Shown: positions 1-8,544, counted from the stretch's first letter. The stretch: 64,000 nucleotides of DNA from Methylobacterium iners (GCF_022179305.1 NZ_BPQP01000009.1:1-64000); one strand, 5' to 3'. Notes: generated from the sequence alone by a model not told the origin. Translations and numbers: made by a program.

Positions 1-100
1 GATTCCGATGAAGCCAGGGGCTATGATCATGGGGCCTCTCCCTGTGCTGCGAGGTCCGTTGGCGCGGCCTCGATCAACTGTTCAGGTTGCGGGTCTTCAG

Positions 101-248
101 GGGCGGGCGGGGACCTGGCCGGACTACGGTGTTGCCACCACGGACCCAACGGTCTCCCGCCCGCTTCCAGCCTGACACATCCCCCACACACAGGGACCCA
201 GAGCCGCCGGCACAGCCATGCCTGGCACTCGGCGAGGTTCTGGGTTCC
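101..248 (+). other. Folded intergenic element (two long hairpins), possible structured RNA
   Basis: The first 326 bases hold no credible gene. They contain two long complementary arms. Bases 103-115 pair with 151-164 (about 13 bp, one bulge), enclosing a small inner hairpin at 128-139 (GGTG, loop TTGC, CACC). Bases 193-203 (GGGACCCAGAG) pair with 238-248 over 11 bp. The imperfect pairs are G-T on the + strand, which RNA tolerates as G-U; on the minus strand they would be C-A mismatches. This favours a + strand transcript, but it is inference from pairing only. No SRP, RNase P, tmRNA or riboswitch signature was recognised. An intergenic repeat is the main alternative. Confidence 0.3.
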
Positions 249-272
249 GGGCTCGCCTGCGGCGCCCCGGAA
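245..272. repeat. Palindromic intergenic repeat
   Basis: TTCCGGGC at 245-252 is complementary to GCCCCGGAA at 264-272 with one bulged C. The minus-strand reading, starting GTCATTCCGGGGCGCC, is the style of short dispersed palindromes common between genes in Bradyrhizobium and Methylobacterium genomes. There is no T-tract, so a simple terminator is unlikely. Confidence 0.5.
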
Positions 273-326
273 TGACAAAGGACGGCGAGACGGCGGACGC
301 TTGCGGTCGGCAACGACCACAGCCGC

Positions 327-1514
327 TTACCGCGCCGCGGCGATCGCCTTCACCAGCGGCGCGGTCGGCACGTTCCGCTCCCAGAAGCCGCGAGTCCGGC
401 CCTTCTCGTAGCCGATCTGGTACAGGTTGCGCATGTAGCCGGTGTCGAAGCCCCGCGCATTCCTCGTGTTCGGCGCGCTCTCGTCGATGTAGGTCAGGTT
501 AAAGCCGATCCCGTTGGCGCGGGTGAAGGCGTAGGTCGAGGCGAGCGTCGCCTGGCTGCGGGCGCGGCTCGCGGTGGTGAAGGAACGCTCAACGATCGAG
601 AGCGTGTTGTTCTGGGCGAGCCCGAATTCCGGCTCCAGGCGCCCGTTGATCACGACGTAGATGTCGGCTTTCCCACCCGTGCGCAGGCGGCCGTCGCGCA
701 CCAGGAAGGATTGCGGCAGGGTGAATACCGGCGTCACCACCGAGCCGTCGACATGCATCTCCTGGAAGGCGGCAGGCCCCGCCTGGACGTCGATGAGCTG
801 GGGCGGGAACACCGCCGGGATGCTGGCCGAGGCGGTCAGCACGTCGCGGAACAGGGCGACGGCGTTGGGCCCGCCGCTCGCGGCGATGGCGCCCATGTTC
901 CAGATCACGGCGCGCTGGGAATCGAGGTTCGTCGTCACGACGAGGAGCCGGCGGCCCTTGCCATGCGCCTCGGCGATCGCCGCGAGGAGCTCGGGCGTGA
1001 CGAAGCGGCCGACGAGGTCGCGCAGGCGCCCGTCCCCGAACAGACCGGAGCCGAACACCACGTTGGTCAGGCTCGGCGATTGCACCAGCGTCCCGGCGAT
1101 CCCGCTCGTGTAGATCTCGGTGAGCGTCGCGTCGTAGGCCGGGCCAAGGAAGGCGAAGGGTGCGATCAGCGCACCGGTCGAGACGCCGGAGACCATGGTG
1201 AATTCCGGCCGGGTGCCGGATTCGCTCCAGCCGTTGAGGATGCCCGCCCCGTAGGCCCCGTCGCCGCCGCCGCCCGAGAGGGCGAGATAGGCGAAGGGCT
1301 GCTTGCGCCGGTCGGGCCGGCCGGCCATGTCGCTGAAGGTGCCGGCATCCGCATCCGCATAGGCCCGCACGCCGGGATCGAGCCCGGGCAGCGTCGCGGC
1401 GGCGGCCTGCTCGGCCGTGTAGGGCGTGCGCGGCAGCGAGGAACAGGCGGCGAGCTGTGCGGTCAGCACCAGCGCCGCAAGCGCGCGGGACAGGCGGCGG
1501 TACGCGTTCGACAT
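327..1514 (-). CDS. Patatin-like phospholipase, lipoprotein
   Basis: Predicted patatin-like acyl hydrolase of 395 residues. The start was moved to the ATG at 1514 because it opens a clean lipoprotein signal peptide ending in the lipobox LAAC about 25 residues in; the open frame upstream runs through the inverted repeat and looks like chance. Patatin landmarks are present: a glycine-rich oxyanion stretch (GGGGDGAYGAG), the nucleophile elbow GVSTG and a late DGS motif supplying the catalytic Asp. The expected role is hydrolysis of phospholipid or lipid acyl esters at the inner leaflet of the outer membrane or in the periplasm; the substrate is not readable. It is convergent with nothing and lies alone between repeats. 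Confidence 0.85.
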   Translation of the reverse strand: MSNAYRRLSRALAALVLTAQLAACSSLPRTPYTAEQAAAATLPGLDPGVRAYADADAGTFSDMAGRPDRRKQPFAYLALSGGGGDGAYGAGILNGWSESGTRPEFTMVSGVSTGALIAPFAFLGPAYDATLTEIYTSGIAGTLVQSPSLTNVVFGSGLFGDGRLRDLVGRFVTPELLAAIAEAHGKGRRLLVVTTNLDSQRAVIWNMGAIAASGGPNAVALFRDVLTASASIPAVFPPQLIDVQAGPAAFQEMHVDGSVVTPVFTLPQSFLVRDGRLRTGGKADIYVVINGRLEPEFGLAQNNTLSIVERSFTTASRARSQATLASTYAFTRANGIGFNLTYIDESAPNTRNARGFDTGYMRNLYQIGYEKGRTRGFWERNVPTAPLVKAIAAAR

Positions 1515-1610
1515 GGTCCAGCGCTCGCTTTCCAACCCACCCGCCATCAGAACGAGCTTGGCTATTCTAGCGTTCCGGTAGAAGCGCGGCAATTTCGCGA
1601 CGGGGCGCCG

Positions 1611-1731
1611 CCACCCCCTCCCCCTTGTGGGGAGGGGTAGGGGTAGGGGTGGGGGTGGTTCCGCTGGCCGGGACACAGGGTCACCCAGCCACCCCCACCT
1701 CCAACTCCTCCCCACAAGGGGGAGGAGAGCC
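1611..1731. repeat. Long inverted repeat built on CTCCCC-TTGTGG-GGGAG units
   Basis: Left arm 1611-1660 and right arm about 1689-1731 are near-perfect inverted copies, each carrying the unit CTCCCCCTTGTGGGGAGG (itself a hairpin). The intervening 28 bases are unrelated. Single or diverged copies of the unit recur at 10594-10620 and 61697-61723, so this is a dispersed intergenic element that here sits head to head. It fills the gap between the divergently transcribed patatin gene and the ABC importer. Confidence 0.75.
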
Positions 1732-1825
1732 CCTCGGTAAGGGTGAGGAAGGTTGATAGGCACCGGCTCCGGTCCGCACTACCTTCCACGCTGCCGATAC
1801 GGCACGGAGCCCTCGCCCTCCCCGC

Positions 1826-2875
1826 ATGACGACCCGCCCCCTCTCCCTCCTGCGCGCCCTCGCCGCCATCGCGGCCCTGGTCTGCGCGAGCGCCGCGAGC
1901 GCCAGGCCCTTCACCGATTCCGCCGGTCGCACCGTCGAGGTTCCGGAGCGGGTCACCCGCGTGCTCGCCGCCGGCGCCCCGGCCTCGGTGCTGCTCTACA
2001 CCCTGGCGCCGGGCAAGATGGTCTCCTGGATCAACGCGCTGCGGGCCAGCGAGAAGCCGTTTCTCGCCCCCGAGACCTGGAACCTGCCCGCCTCCGGCCG
2101 GCTCACCGGCCGAGGCAACAGCGCCAATGTCGAGAGCGTGCTCGCCTTGAAGCCCGATCTCATCGTCGACGTCGGCAGCGTCGCGCCGACCTACGCCTCG
2201 CTCGCCGAGAAGGTGCAGGCCCAGACCGGCATCCCCTACCTGCTCCTCGACGGCAGCTTCGCGCGCAGTGCCGAGACCTACCGCCGGATGGGCGAGCTGC
2301 TGGGGGAGTCGGCGCGGGCCGCCGAGCTCGCGGCCTACGCCGACTCGGCCCTGGCGGAGGTGGCCGCCAAGGTCGCGACGCTGCCCGACGAGAAGCGCCC
2401 GCGGGTCTATTGCGCGCGCGGGCCCAGGGGCCTGGAGACCGGGCTCGCCGGCTCGATCAATGCCGAGCTCATCGAGGTCGTGGGCGCGCGCAACGTCGCC
2501 GCTTCGTCCGGCGGGGCGGGGTTGAGCAACGTCTCGGTCGAGCAGGTGCTTGCCTGGGACCCCGACGTGATCCTGACCCTCGACCCGACCTTCCGGGCGA
2601 CGATCGCGAGCGATCCCCTCTGGACCGGCCTGAGGGCCGTGCGCGGGGGCCGCGTCTACCAGACGCCGCGCCTGCCCTTCGGCTGGTTCGACGCCCCGCC
2701 CGGAATCAACCGGCTGATCGGGCTGCGCTGGCTCGCCGCGACGCTCTATCCCGAGCTGTTCCCGCAGCCGCTCGCAGAGGTTCTGCGCGACTTCTACAAG
2801 CGCTTCTACCACGTCGACCCCGACCCGGCGCAGATCGCGGCGCTCCTCGAGGGCGCGACGGCGCCTCCGCGATGA
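1826..2875 (+). CDS. FecB/BtuF-type ABC transporter substrate-binding protein
   Basis: Periplasmic binding protein of 349 residues for a metal-chelate importer (iron-siderophore, heme or cobalamin type). A Sec signal peptide is visible, with cleavage probably after the ASA segment near residue 26, followed by the family opening in which DSAGRTVEVP precedes the first lobe. The N-lobe contains the typical VLALKPDLIVDVG strand and the C-lobe has VEQVLAWDPDVIL. It is the first of three overlapping genes (binding protein, permease, ATPase). No TonB receptor or riboswitch was seen next to it, so the ligand cannot be named; iron chelates are the default guess. Confidence 0.85.
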   Translation: MTTRPLSLLRALAAIAALVCASAASARPFTDSAGRTVEVPERVTRVLAAGAPASVLLYTLAPGKMVSWINALRASEKPFLAPETWNLPASGRLTGRGNSANVESVLALKPDLIVDVGSVAPTYASLAEKVQAQTGIPYLLLDGSFARSAETYRRMGELLGESARAAELAAYADSALAEVAAKVATLPDEKRPRVYCARGPRGLETGLAGSINAELIEVVGARNVAASSGGAGLSNVSVEQVLAWDPDVILTLDPTFRATIASDPLWTGLRAVRGGRVYQTPRLPFGWFDAPPGINRLIGLRWLAATLYPELFPQPLAEVLRDFYKRFYHVDPDPAQIAALLEGATAPPR

Positions 2876-3930
2876 GCGCGGCCGGGCCTGCCCTCTCCGC
2901 CGCGGGCGCGCGGGGTCGACGGGCGGCGGGCTTGGCACGGGCCGTCCTGCCGGGCCTCGCCCTCCTCCTGCTCGCCCTCGTCTCGCTCGCGACCGGGCGC
3001 TACGCCGTGCCGGTGGGCGACGTCTTCACGGTCCTCGCCGCCAAGCTGCTCGGCCTCGCGGCGGGCGTCGATCCGACGGTCGAGACGGTCGTCATGCAGG
3101 TGCGCCTGCCCCGCGTCGTCGCGGCCCTCGTCGTCGGCGCAGCGCTGGCGGCGGCCGGCTCGACCTATCAGGGTCTGTTCCGCAATCCCCTGGTCTCTCC
3201 CGACATCCTCGGGGTCTCGGCGGGTGCGAGCCTCGGCGCGGTGCTCGGCATCTTCCTGTCGCTGCCGGTGATCGCGATCCAGCTCCTCGCCTTCGCGGGC
3301 GGTCTCGCCGCCGTCGGGGCGGTCTACGCCGTGGGTCTCGCGGTGCGCCGACACGATCCGGTCCTGACGCTGGTGCTCGCCGGCGTCGCCGTGGGAGCGG
3401 TGCTGGGTGCCGCGATCTCGCTCCTCAAGGTAATGGCCGACCCCTACAACCAGCTTCCCGCCATCACCTACTGGCTGCTCGGCAGCCTCGCCGCCTCGAC
3501 GCTGGGCGACGTGGCCGCGATCCTGCCCGCGATTCTCCTCGGGCTCCTGCCCCTCGTCCTGCTGCGCTGGCGCATGAACCTGATGAGCCTCGGCGAGGAG
3601 GAGGCCCGGGCCCTCGGAGTCGAGACTCGCGCCTTGCGTCCGCTCTTCATCGCCTCGGCGACGCTGGTGACCGCGGCGGCCGTCTCGGTCACCGGGGTGA
3701 TCGGCTGGATCGGGCTCATCGTCCCCCATGTCGCCCGGATACTCGTTGGGCCGGATTTCGGGCGCCTGCTGCCGACCTCGCTGGTGCTCGGAGCCGGCTA
3801 CCTCCTCGCGGTCGACCTCGCCGCCCGCACCATCGCGCCGGTCGAGGTGCCGCTCGGCATCCTCACCGCGCTCATCGGCGCGCCCTTCTTCCTGTGGCTG
3901 CTGGCGACCGCCAAGCGGAGCTTCGCGTGA
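2872..3930 (+). CDS. FecCD-family ABC transporter permease
   Basis: Inner-membrane permease of 352 residues. The ATG overlaps the stop of the binding-protein gene in an ATGA, implying translational coupling. The sequence is strongly hydrophobic with about ten segments expected for the family. FecCD landmarks include VRLPRVVAALVVGAALA, the stretch around NPLVSPDILGVSAGASLG and a late GVIGWIGLIVPHVAR. It forms the channel through which the substrate delivered by the upstream protein passes. An open frame extends far upstream through the binding-protein gene but has no coding character there. Confidence 0.9.
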   Translation: MSAAGPALSAAGARGRRAAGLARAVLPGLALLLLALVSLATGRYAVPVGDVFTVLAAKLLGLAAGVDPTVETVVMQVRLPRVVAALVVGAALAAAGSTYQGLFRNPLVSPDILGVSAGASLGAVLGIFLSLPVIAIQLLAFAGGLAAVGAVYAVGLAVRRHDPVLTLVLAGVAVGAVLGAAISLLKVMADPYNQLPAITYWLLGSLAASTLGDVAAILPAILLGLLPLVLLRWRMNLMSLGEEEARALGVETRALRPLFIASATLVTAAAVSVTGVIGWIGLIVPHVARILVGPDFGRLLPTSLVLGAGYLLAVDLAARTIAPVEVPLGILTALIGAPFFLWLLATAKRSFA

Positions 3931-4700
3931 GCCTCGCCGTCGAGGACCTCGCCTTCGGCTACGGGAGCCGTGTCGTCGGGTCGGGGATCAGCTTGGCGCT
4001 GGAGCCCGGAGAGGTCCTGTGCCTGCTCGGGCCGAACGGCGGGGGCAAGACCACCCTGTTCAAGACCCTGCTCGGCCTGCTTCCCGCCAAGGCCGGCCGC
4101 GTCACCTTCGCGGGCGCCGACCTCGCGGGCTGGTCGCGGGCCGAGCGCGCCCGGACTATCGCCTACGTGCCCCAGGCGCATGCGGCCTTCTTCCCCTTCA
4201 CGGTGCGCGAGATCGTGCTGATGGGCCGCGCCAGCCGGCTCAAACCCTTCGCCAGCCCCGGCCGCCGCGACCGTGAGATCGCGGACTCTGCGCTCGCGAC
4301 GCTCGGGATCGGGCATCTCGGAGAGCGCATCTACACGGAGATCAGCGGCGGCGAGCGTCAGCTCGTGCTCATCGCCCGGGCGCTGGCGGGCGAGCCGCGC
4401 CTCCTGGTGATGGACGAGCCGACCGCGAGCCTCGATTTCGGCAACCAGGCCCGGGTGCTGGAGCGGGTGCGGCGGCTCTCGGAAGCCGGGATCGGCGTCA
4501 TCCTCTCCACCCACGACCCCGACCACGCCTTCCTCTGCGCGGACCGGGTCGCGCTCCTGCACGGCGGCCGACTGGTGGCGCTCGGGTCTCCGGACGCGAC
4601 GGTGACCCGCGAGAACCTGCGGCTCCTCTACGGGATCGAGGTCGCTGTGGTGCCGCTGCCAGGCCACGCGCGCTCGGTCTGCGCGCCGGTCCTGGCTTGA
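3927..4700 (+). CDS. ABC transporter ATP-binding protein (FecE/BtuD type)
   Basis: ATPase of 257 residues energising the importer. The GTG start at 3927 overlaps the permease stop (GTGA); the ATG at 3894 lies inside the permease and would only add a shadow peptide. The complete nucleotide-binding set is visible: Walker A GPNGGGKTT, Q-loop YVPQ, signature ISGGERQ, Walker B LLVMDEP and the switch His in STHDPDH. The length is normal for the family. The stop lies 13 bases from the stop of the convergent gene, with no obvious terminator between them. Confidence 0.92.
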   Translation: MSLAVEDLAFGYGSRVVGSGISLALEPGEVLCLLGPNGGGKTTLFKTLLGLLPAKAGRVTFAGADLAGWSRAERARTIAYVPQAHAAFFPFTVREIVLMGRASRLKPFASPGRRDREIADSALATLGIGHLGERIYTEISGGERQLVLIARALAGEPRLLVMDEPTASLDFGNQARVLERVRRLSEAGIGVILSTHDPDHAFLCADRVALLHGGRLVALGSPDATVTRENLRLLYGIEVAVVPLPGHARSVCAPVLA

Positions 4701-4713
4701 TCGTTGTCGAGAC

Positions 4714-5076
4714 TCAGCGCGGGTCCTGCCAGGCCCGGCCGCCCGACGCGGCGGGCCGCGGGATCGTAGCGGTCGCGACGGGCTCGGCGACGAGGCGCGA
4801 CAGGCCGGCGGGCCGCGCTTCGGAGGCGGGTCTCACGATGGCGGCCTGGCGGCGGGACCTGACCGCGCGGACGCGGCGCACGCGTCGGGAGCGGACGGCG
4901 CCGGAATTCGCGCCCATGACCCCGCCGACGACCGCGCCCACCACGGCGCCGACCGGCCCAGCGACGAGGGCGCCGGTCACGGCCCCGGCCCCGACGCCCA
5001 CGGTGGTGTTGCTCGCGGCCTGGGCCGGCGCCGCGAGGGTGCCGAGCAGCACAAGGCCAAGGCAGAGTTTCTTCAT
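4714..5076 (-). CDS. Small exported glycine-zipper protein
   Basis: Protein of 120 residues starting at MKKLCLGLVL, with a Sec signal peptide cleaved after AQA. The mature N-terminus is a glycine/alanine/valine zipper (residues about 25-55, with repeated GAxxG spacings such as GAVVGAVVGGVMG), like that of small outer-membrane 17-kDa-antigen-type proteins. This is followed by a strongly basic stretch rich in Arg (SRRVRRVRAVRSRR) and a disordered tail. The longer frame to 5133 was rejected because it buries the signal peptide. Function is unknown; membrane insertion is inferred from the zipper. Confidence 0.7.
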   Translation of the reverse strand: MKKLCLGLVLLGTLAAPAQAASNTTVGVGAGAVTGALVAGPVGAVVGAVVGGVMGANSGAVRSRRVRRVRAVRSRRQAAIVRPASEARPAGLSRLVAEPVATATIPRPAASGGRAWQDPR

Positions 5077-5145
5077 CGTGGATACCCGAATTCTCGTCAT
5101 CGAAGCGGCGCTTTGGCCGGCCAAGGTGACCAAATCGGGGCCGCC

Positions 5146-7068
5146 TCAGCGGTACCCGGCCGCCTGCAGCTCGAACAGCTCGGCGTAGCGCCCACCCTGC
5201 CCCTGGAGGGCGGCGTGCGTTCCGGATTCGATCACCCGCCCGCCCTCCAGCACGAGGATGCGGTCGGCCATGCGGACGGTCGAGAAGCGGTGCGAGATCA
5301 GCAGCGCCGTGCGCCCCTGGGCGAGATCGCGGAAGCGCTGGAAGACCTCGAACTCGGCCCGCGCATCGAGCGCCGCGGTCGGCTCGTCGAGGACGAGGAT
5401 CTCGGCCTCGCGCATGTAGGCGCGGCTGAGCGCGATCTTCTGCCACTCGCCGCCCGAGAGGTCGACGCCGTCGGCGAAGCGCTTGCCCAGCGGCTGCGCG
5501 TAGCCGAGCGGCAGCCGTCCGATCACCCCGTCGGCGAGGCTGCGCCCGGCGGCCGCCGTGATCCTTTCCGCGTCGTCCCGCGCCTCGATCCGCCCGACCG
5601 CGACGTTCTCGGCCGCGGTGAAATCGAAGCGCACGAAATCCTGGAAGATGACGCCGATGCGGGCGCGCAGGGCGTCGAGGTCGTAGGCGGGAAGCGGATG
5701 CCCATCGAGGAGGATGCGCCCTTCCGTCGGGTCGTAGAGCCTGGTGAGCAGCTTCACGATCGTGGTCTTGCCCGCGCCGTTCTCGCCCACCAGCGCCAGG
5801 ACCTCGCCCGCGCCGAGCCGGAAGCTGAGATGCCGGACCGCCCAGGTCTCGGAGCCGGCGTAGCGGAAGCCGACATCCTCGAAGACGATGCCCTCCGCGA
5901 CCGGCACCGGGAAGGGCCGCGGCTGGGCCGGCGAGCGGATGGCGGGCTTCACCGCGAAGAAGGAGAACAGGTCGTCGAGATACTGCGCCTGCGAGGCGAT
6001 CTGCGAGAAGCCGAGCAGCAGGCCCTCCATCAATCCGCGCAGACGCAGGAAGGAGCCAGCCAGGAAGGCGAGGTCGCCGATGGAGAACTGGCCCGCCACG
6101 GTGCGCCAGACGATCGTCGCGTAGGCCGCGTAATAGGCGAGCGTGCCGAGCGCGGCGAAGAAGCCGCCCCAGGCGGCGCGCCGGATGGCCAGCGCCCGGT
6201 TGTCGGCCACGAGCTTTTCCGCCAGCGCGCCGTAGCGCTCGGCGATGTAGCCGTTCAGGCCGAACAGCTTGACCTCCTTGGCCGCCTCGACGCTGGCGCC
6301 GAGGTAGCGCAGGTAGTCGATCTGCCGCCGCTCCGGGGTGCGCGTCCAGGCCAGGCGATAGCCCTGCCGGTTGAAGTGCAGCTCGTTGAGGAAGGCCGGG
6401 ACCAGCGCGGCGGCGAGCAGCAGGATGAGCCAAGGCGCGTAGGCCATGAGCCCGACCGCGAAGGTGACGAGCGTGACGAGATCCTGCCCCTGCCCGAACA
6501 GGCCCGAGAGCAGGCTCGAGCGCCCGGTGACCTGCCGGCGCGCCCGTTCCAGGCGGTCCTGCTGGGCGCTGTCCTCGAACTGCTCGAGGTCGAGCTCGGC
6601 CGCGTGCCGCATCAGGCGCAGGGTCGCCGCGTTGGCGTAGAGGTCGGCGATGATCCCGTCGACGAGGTTGCTGAGGCGCCCGAGCCCGTCCGAGAGCACG
6701 GCGAGGCCGAGTTCGAGGAGGACGAGGCCGACGATCCGCGCCCGCTGCGGGTCCGAGAGCCAGGCGGCGAGGTCGAGCCCAGCCGGGTGTGGCCGGGCAT
6801 GTTCGGCCACGATCGCATCGAGGATGAGCTTGGCGACGTAGAGGGCGGCCACCGGCAGGCTCGCCCGCACCAGGCGGAGGGCGAGGCTTGCCGCGAGCAG
6901 CCGCGGGCTCGCCGCGTAGACGAGGCGGAACAGGGCGGGCAGGTGCCGGAGCGCGCCGAGGCGCTCGACGAGGCGCTGCCGCATGGTCCGCAAGGGAGAC
7001 GCGAGGATCATCGGGATGACCATGGCGATGCGGGCGCAGCCCGTCGATCCTGCCGGCGGCGCAACCAT
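5146..7068 (-). CDS. ABC exporter, fused permease and ATPase
   Basis: Half-transporter of 640 residues: an N-terminal membrane domain with about six hydrophobic segments (residues roughly 40-320) and a C-terminal ATPase. Motifs are Walker A GENGAGKTT, signature LSGGEWQ, Walker B ILVLDEP and H-loop SHRFSTV. It would work as a homodimer exporting a lipid, peptide or drug; the substrate is not readable. The ATG at 7068 is used, but MVIPMIL at 7023 or MRQRL further in are plausible starts because no start has a strong Shine-Dalgarno. It is divergent from the HhH protein gene across about 35 bases. Confidence 0.88.
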   Translation of the reverse strand: MVAPPAGSTGCARIAMVIPMILASPLRTMRQRLVERLGALRHLPALFRLVYAASPRLLAASLALRLVRASLPVAALYVAKLILDAIVAEHARPHPAGLDLAAWLSDPQRARIVGLVLLELGLAVLSDGLGRLSNLVDGIIADLYANAATLRLMRHAAELDLEQFEDSAQQDRLERARRQVTGRSSLLSGLFGQGQDLVTLVTFAVGLMAYAPWLILLLAAALVPAFLNELHFNRQGYRLAWTRTPERRQIDYLRYLGASVEAAKEVKLFGLNGYIAERYGALAEKLVADNRALAIRRAAWGGFFAALGTLAYYAAYATIVWRTVAGQFSIGDLAFLAGSFLRLRGLMEGLLLGFSQIASQAQYLDDLFSFFAVKPAIRSPAQPRPFPVPVAEGIVFEDVGFRYAGSETWAVRHLSFRLGAGEVLALVGENGAGKTTIVKLLTRLYDPTEGRILLDGHPLPAYDLDALRARIGVIFQDFVRFDFTAAENVAVGRIEARDDAERITAAAGRSLADGVIGRLPLGYAQPLGKRFADGVDLSGGEWQKIALSRAYMREAEILVLDEPTAALDARAEFEVFQRFRDLAQGRTALLISHRFSTVRMADRILVLEGGRVIESGTHAALQGQGGRYAELFELQAAGYR

Positions 7069-7103
7069 GTCGCATCAGTCCGGCGCCGCCGAGACTCGCC
7101 TTT

Positions 7104-7679
7104 GTGACGTATGTTAACCTTGAGCGTCTTGTCAGGCGTGGAGCGGCGTGGGTGCTCAGCGGTTCAGCGATCCTCCGGGTTGGCGTGCTTCTCATCGCTG
7201 CGGCCGCGCTGGCGGCCCTCGTCCAGGCTTACTGGGTCCCTGCACCGGGCCATCCCGCGCCCGTCGCCGATCCGGCCCCCCGGGTCGAGGCCGCGTCCCC
7301 TCCGGCCCCGAGGCCGCCTCCTTCGCCCGAGCCTGCTCCCGCTCCGGTCGAAGCGCCGCGGACCTCGCCGGCACCGCCGGCGCAGGCCGCTTTCCCGAGC
7401 CCCGCTCCGCAGCGGGCCGCCCCCGAGCCGGCGCCCGAGCCGACCGTCTCGGCCGAGCCCCCAGCCGCGGCTCCGGTCATGCCCGGGGCCCAGGCGCTTC
7501 CGGTCGTCGACCTCAACACCGCCACGCTCGCCGAGCTGAACAACCTCCGGGGCGGCGGTGCCATCGGCCGCGCCATCGTCCAGCGTCGGCCCTACACCTC
7601 GGTCGATCAGCTCCTCTCCAAGCGCGTGCTGAGCCGCGCCACCTACGAGCGGATCAAGGATCAGGTCACGGTGCGCTGA
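7104..7679 (+). CDS. Membrane-anchored ComEA-like helix-hairpin-helix protein
   Basis: 191 residues: a single N-terminal membrane anchor (residues about 18-42), a long Pro/Ala-rich linker (about 45-130), and a C-terminal helix-hairpin-helix module starting at VVDLNTATLAEL, the form seen in ComEA DNA receptors. The role would be binding double-stranded DNA on the periplasmic side, possibly supplying the ComEC channel encoded near 54-56 kb, but that link is inference. The start is GTG at 7104; an in-frame GTG at 7152 would still retain the anchor. Confidence 0.7.
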   Translation: MTYVNLERLVRRGAAWVLSGSAILRVGVLLIAAAALAALVQAYWVPAPGHPAPVADPAPRVEAASPPAPRPPPSPEPAPAPVEAPRTSPAPPAQAAFPSPAPQRAAPEPAPEPTVSAEPPAAAPVMPGAQALPVVDLNTATLAELNNLRGGGAIGRAIVQRRPYTSVDQLLSKRVLSRATYERIKDQVTVR

Positions 7680-7686
7680 GCGCCCC

Positions 7687-8544
7687 TCAGACCCGGCCGA
7701 CGCGCAGGGAGAGCGGCCAGCGGATGTCGCGGCGCGTTGCCGGCTCGCCCCAGACCCGGGCCAGCGCCTCGCGGAAGGCGGAAAGCGGATCGGAGCCGGT
7801 GGCGCGCCGGGCCTCGCGCAGAGCGGACCAAGTGCCGACATAGCCGACGAGCTCGTCCAGGCTCAGCGCCGCCTCGATCGCCAGCGGCGGCGTCATGATC
7901 TCCGCGAAGGGAAAGGGCAGTCCGCGATAGCCCTCCTCGACGTGGCGGCGCTCCGGCGGCCAGTGGGGGCCGAGCACCCTGCCGTAGAAATCCTGCACCA
8001 CGCCCTCGGCCTCGCCCTCGACGTGCAGGACGCCGTAGGTGATCAGCGCGACGATCCCGCGGGGTTTCGCGACGCGGCGCACCTCCGTGTAGAAGGCCGG
8101 CAGGTCGAGCCAATGCGCCGCCTGGGCGACCGTGACGAGGTCGGCGCAGGCATCGGGCAGGCCGCTACCCTCGGCGGGCGCCGTCCGATAGGTGACGGAA
8201 GGGTGGTCCGAGGCCTCGGCGATCTGCGCGGCGCTGGCATCCGTCGCGACGACCCGCGCGAAACGGCCCGCCAGCGGCACTGAGAGCTGCCCCGTGCCGC
8301 AGGCGCAGTCGAGGGCGAGGTCCCGGCCCGGCGCGATCTCGGCCAGGAAGGCGACGAGGGCCTCCGGGTAAGTCGGCCGATGCGCCGCGTAGCCCGCCGA
8401 GCCCGCCGAGAAATGATCCTTGAAGGTGCTGATGCCCGCCCCCTGCCAGGTCGATTCCGGAGCACGGGCCGTCTGGCGCCCCGCTTTTGCAGTCTTTACA
8501 CTCCCGCCGGACCCGCTGCCGGGGTGAGGACGAGGAGCCGCCAT
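7687..8544 (-). CDS. SAM-dependent methyltransferase, class I
   Basis: Methyltransferase with a normal glycine-rich motif I (LALDCACGTGQLSVPLA) and an acidic motif II (VVATDASAAQI). The family usually begins at or near the KDHFSAGSAGYAAHRPTYP segment. The only ATG in frame near it is at 8544, which overlaps the start codon of the divergent gene and adds about 37 low-complexity residues. An ATC at 8433 sits just after AGGGGGCGGGC, an excellent Shine-Dalgarno, and would match the family start. The true start is therefore unsettled. The methyl acceptor is unknown. Confidence 0.78.
   Translation of the reverse strand: MAAPRPHPGSGSGGSVKTAKAGRQTARAPESTWQGAGISTFKDHFSAGSAGYAAHRPTYPEALVAFLAEIAPGRDLALDCACGTGQLSVPLAGRFARVVATDASAAQIAEASDHPSVTYRTAPAEGSGLPDACADLVTVAQAAHWLDLPAFYTEVRRVAKPRGIVALITYGVLHVEGEAEGVVQDFYGRVLGPHWPPERRHVEEGYRGLPFPFAEIMTPPLAIEAALSLDELVGYVGTWSALREARRATGSDPLSAFREALARVWGEPATRRDIRWPLSLRVGRV

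Noticed and set aside
101-276. SRP RNA or tmRNA in the left intergenic region
   Set aside because: The conserved GGAAGG-AGCA apical loop of SRP RNA and the tmRNA tag or T-loop sequences are absent on both strands.
27-320. 97-codon minus-strand frame at the left edge
   Set aside because: No ribosome site or protein-like composition and it overlaps the hairpins and palindrome.
1732-1825. Cobalamin or other riboswitch before the ABC importer
   Set aside because: No B12-box-like or other aptamer core can be read; the leader is too short after the inverted repeat.
4628-7195. 855-codon minus-strand frame over the ABC exporter
   Set aside because: Out of frame with the exporter; translation is Arg/Pro-rich without domains.
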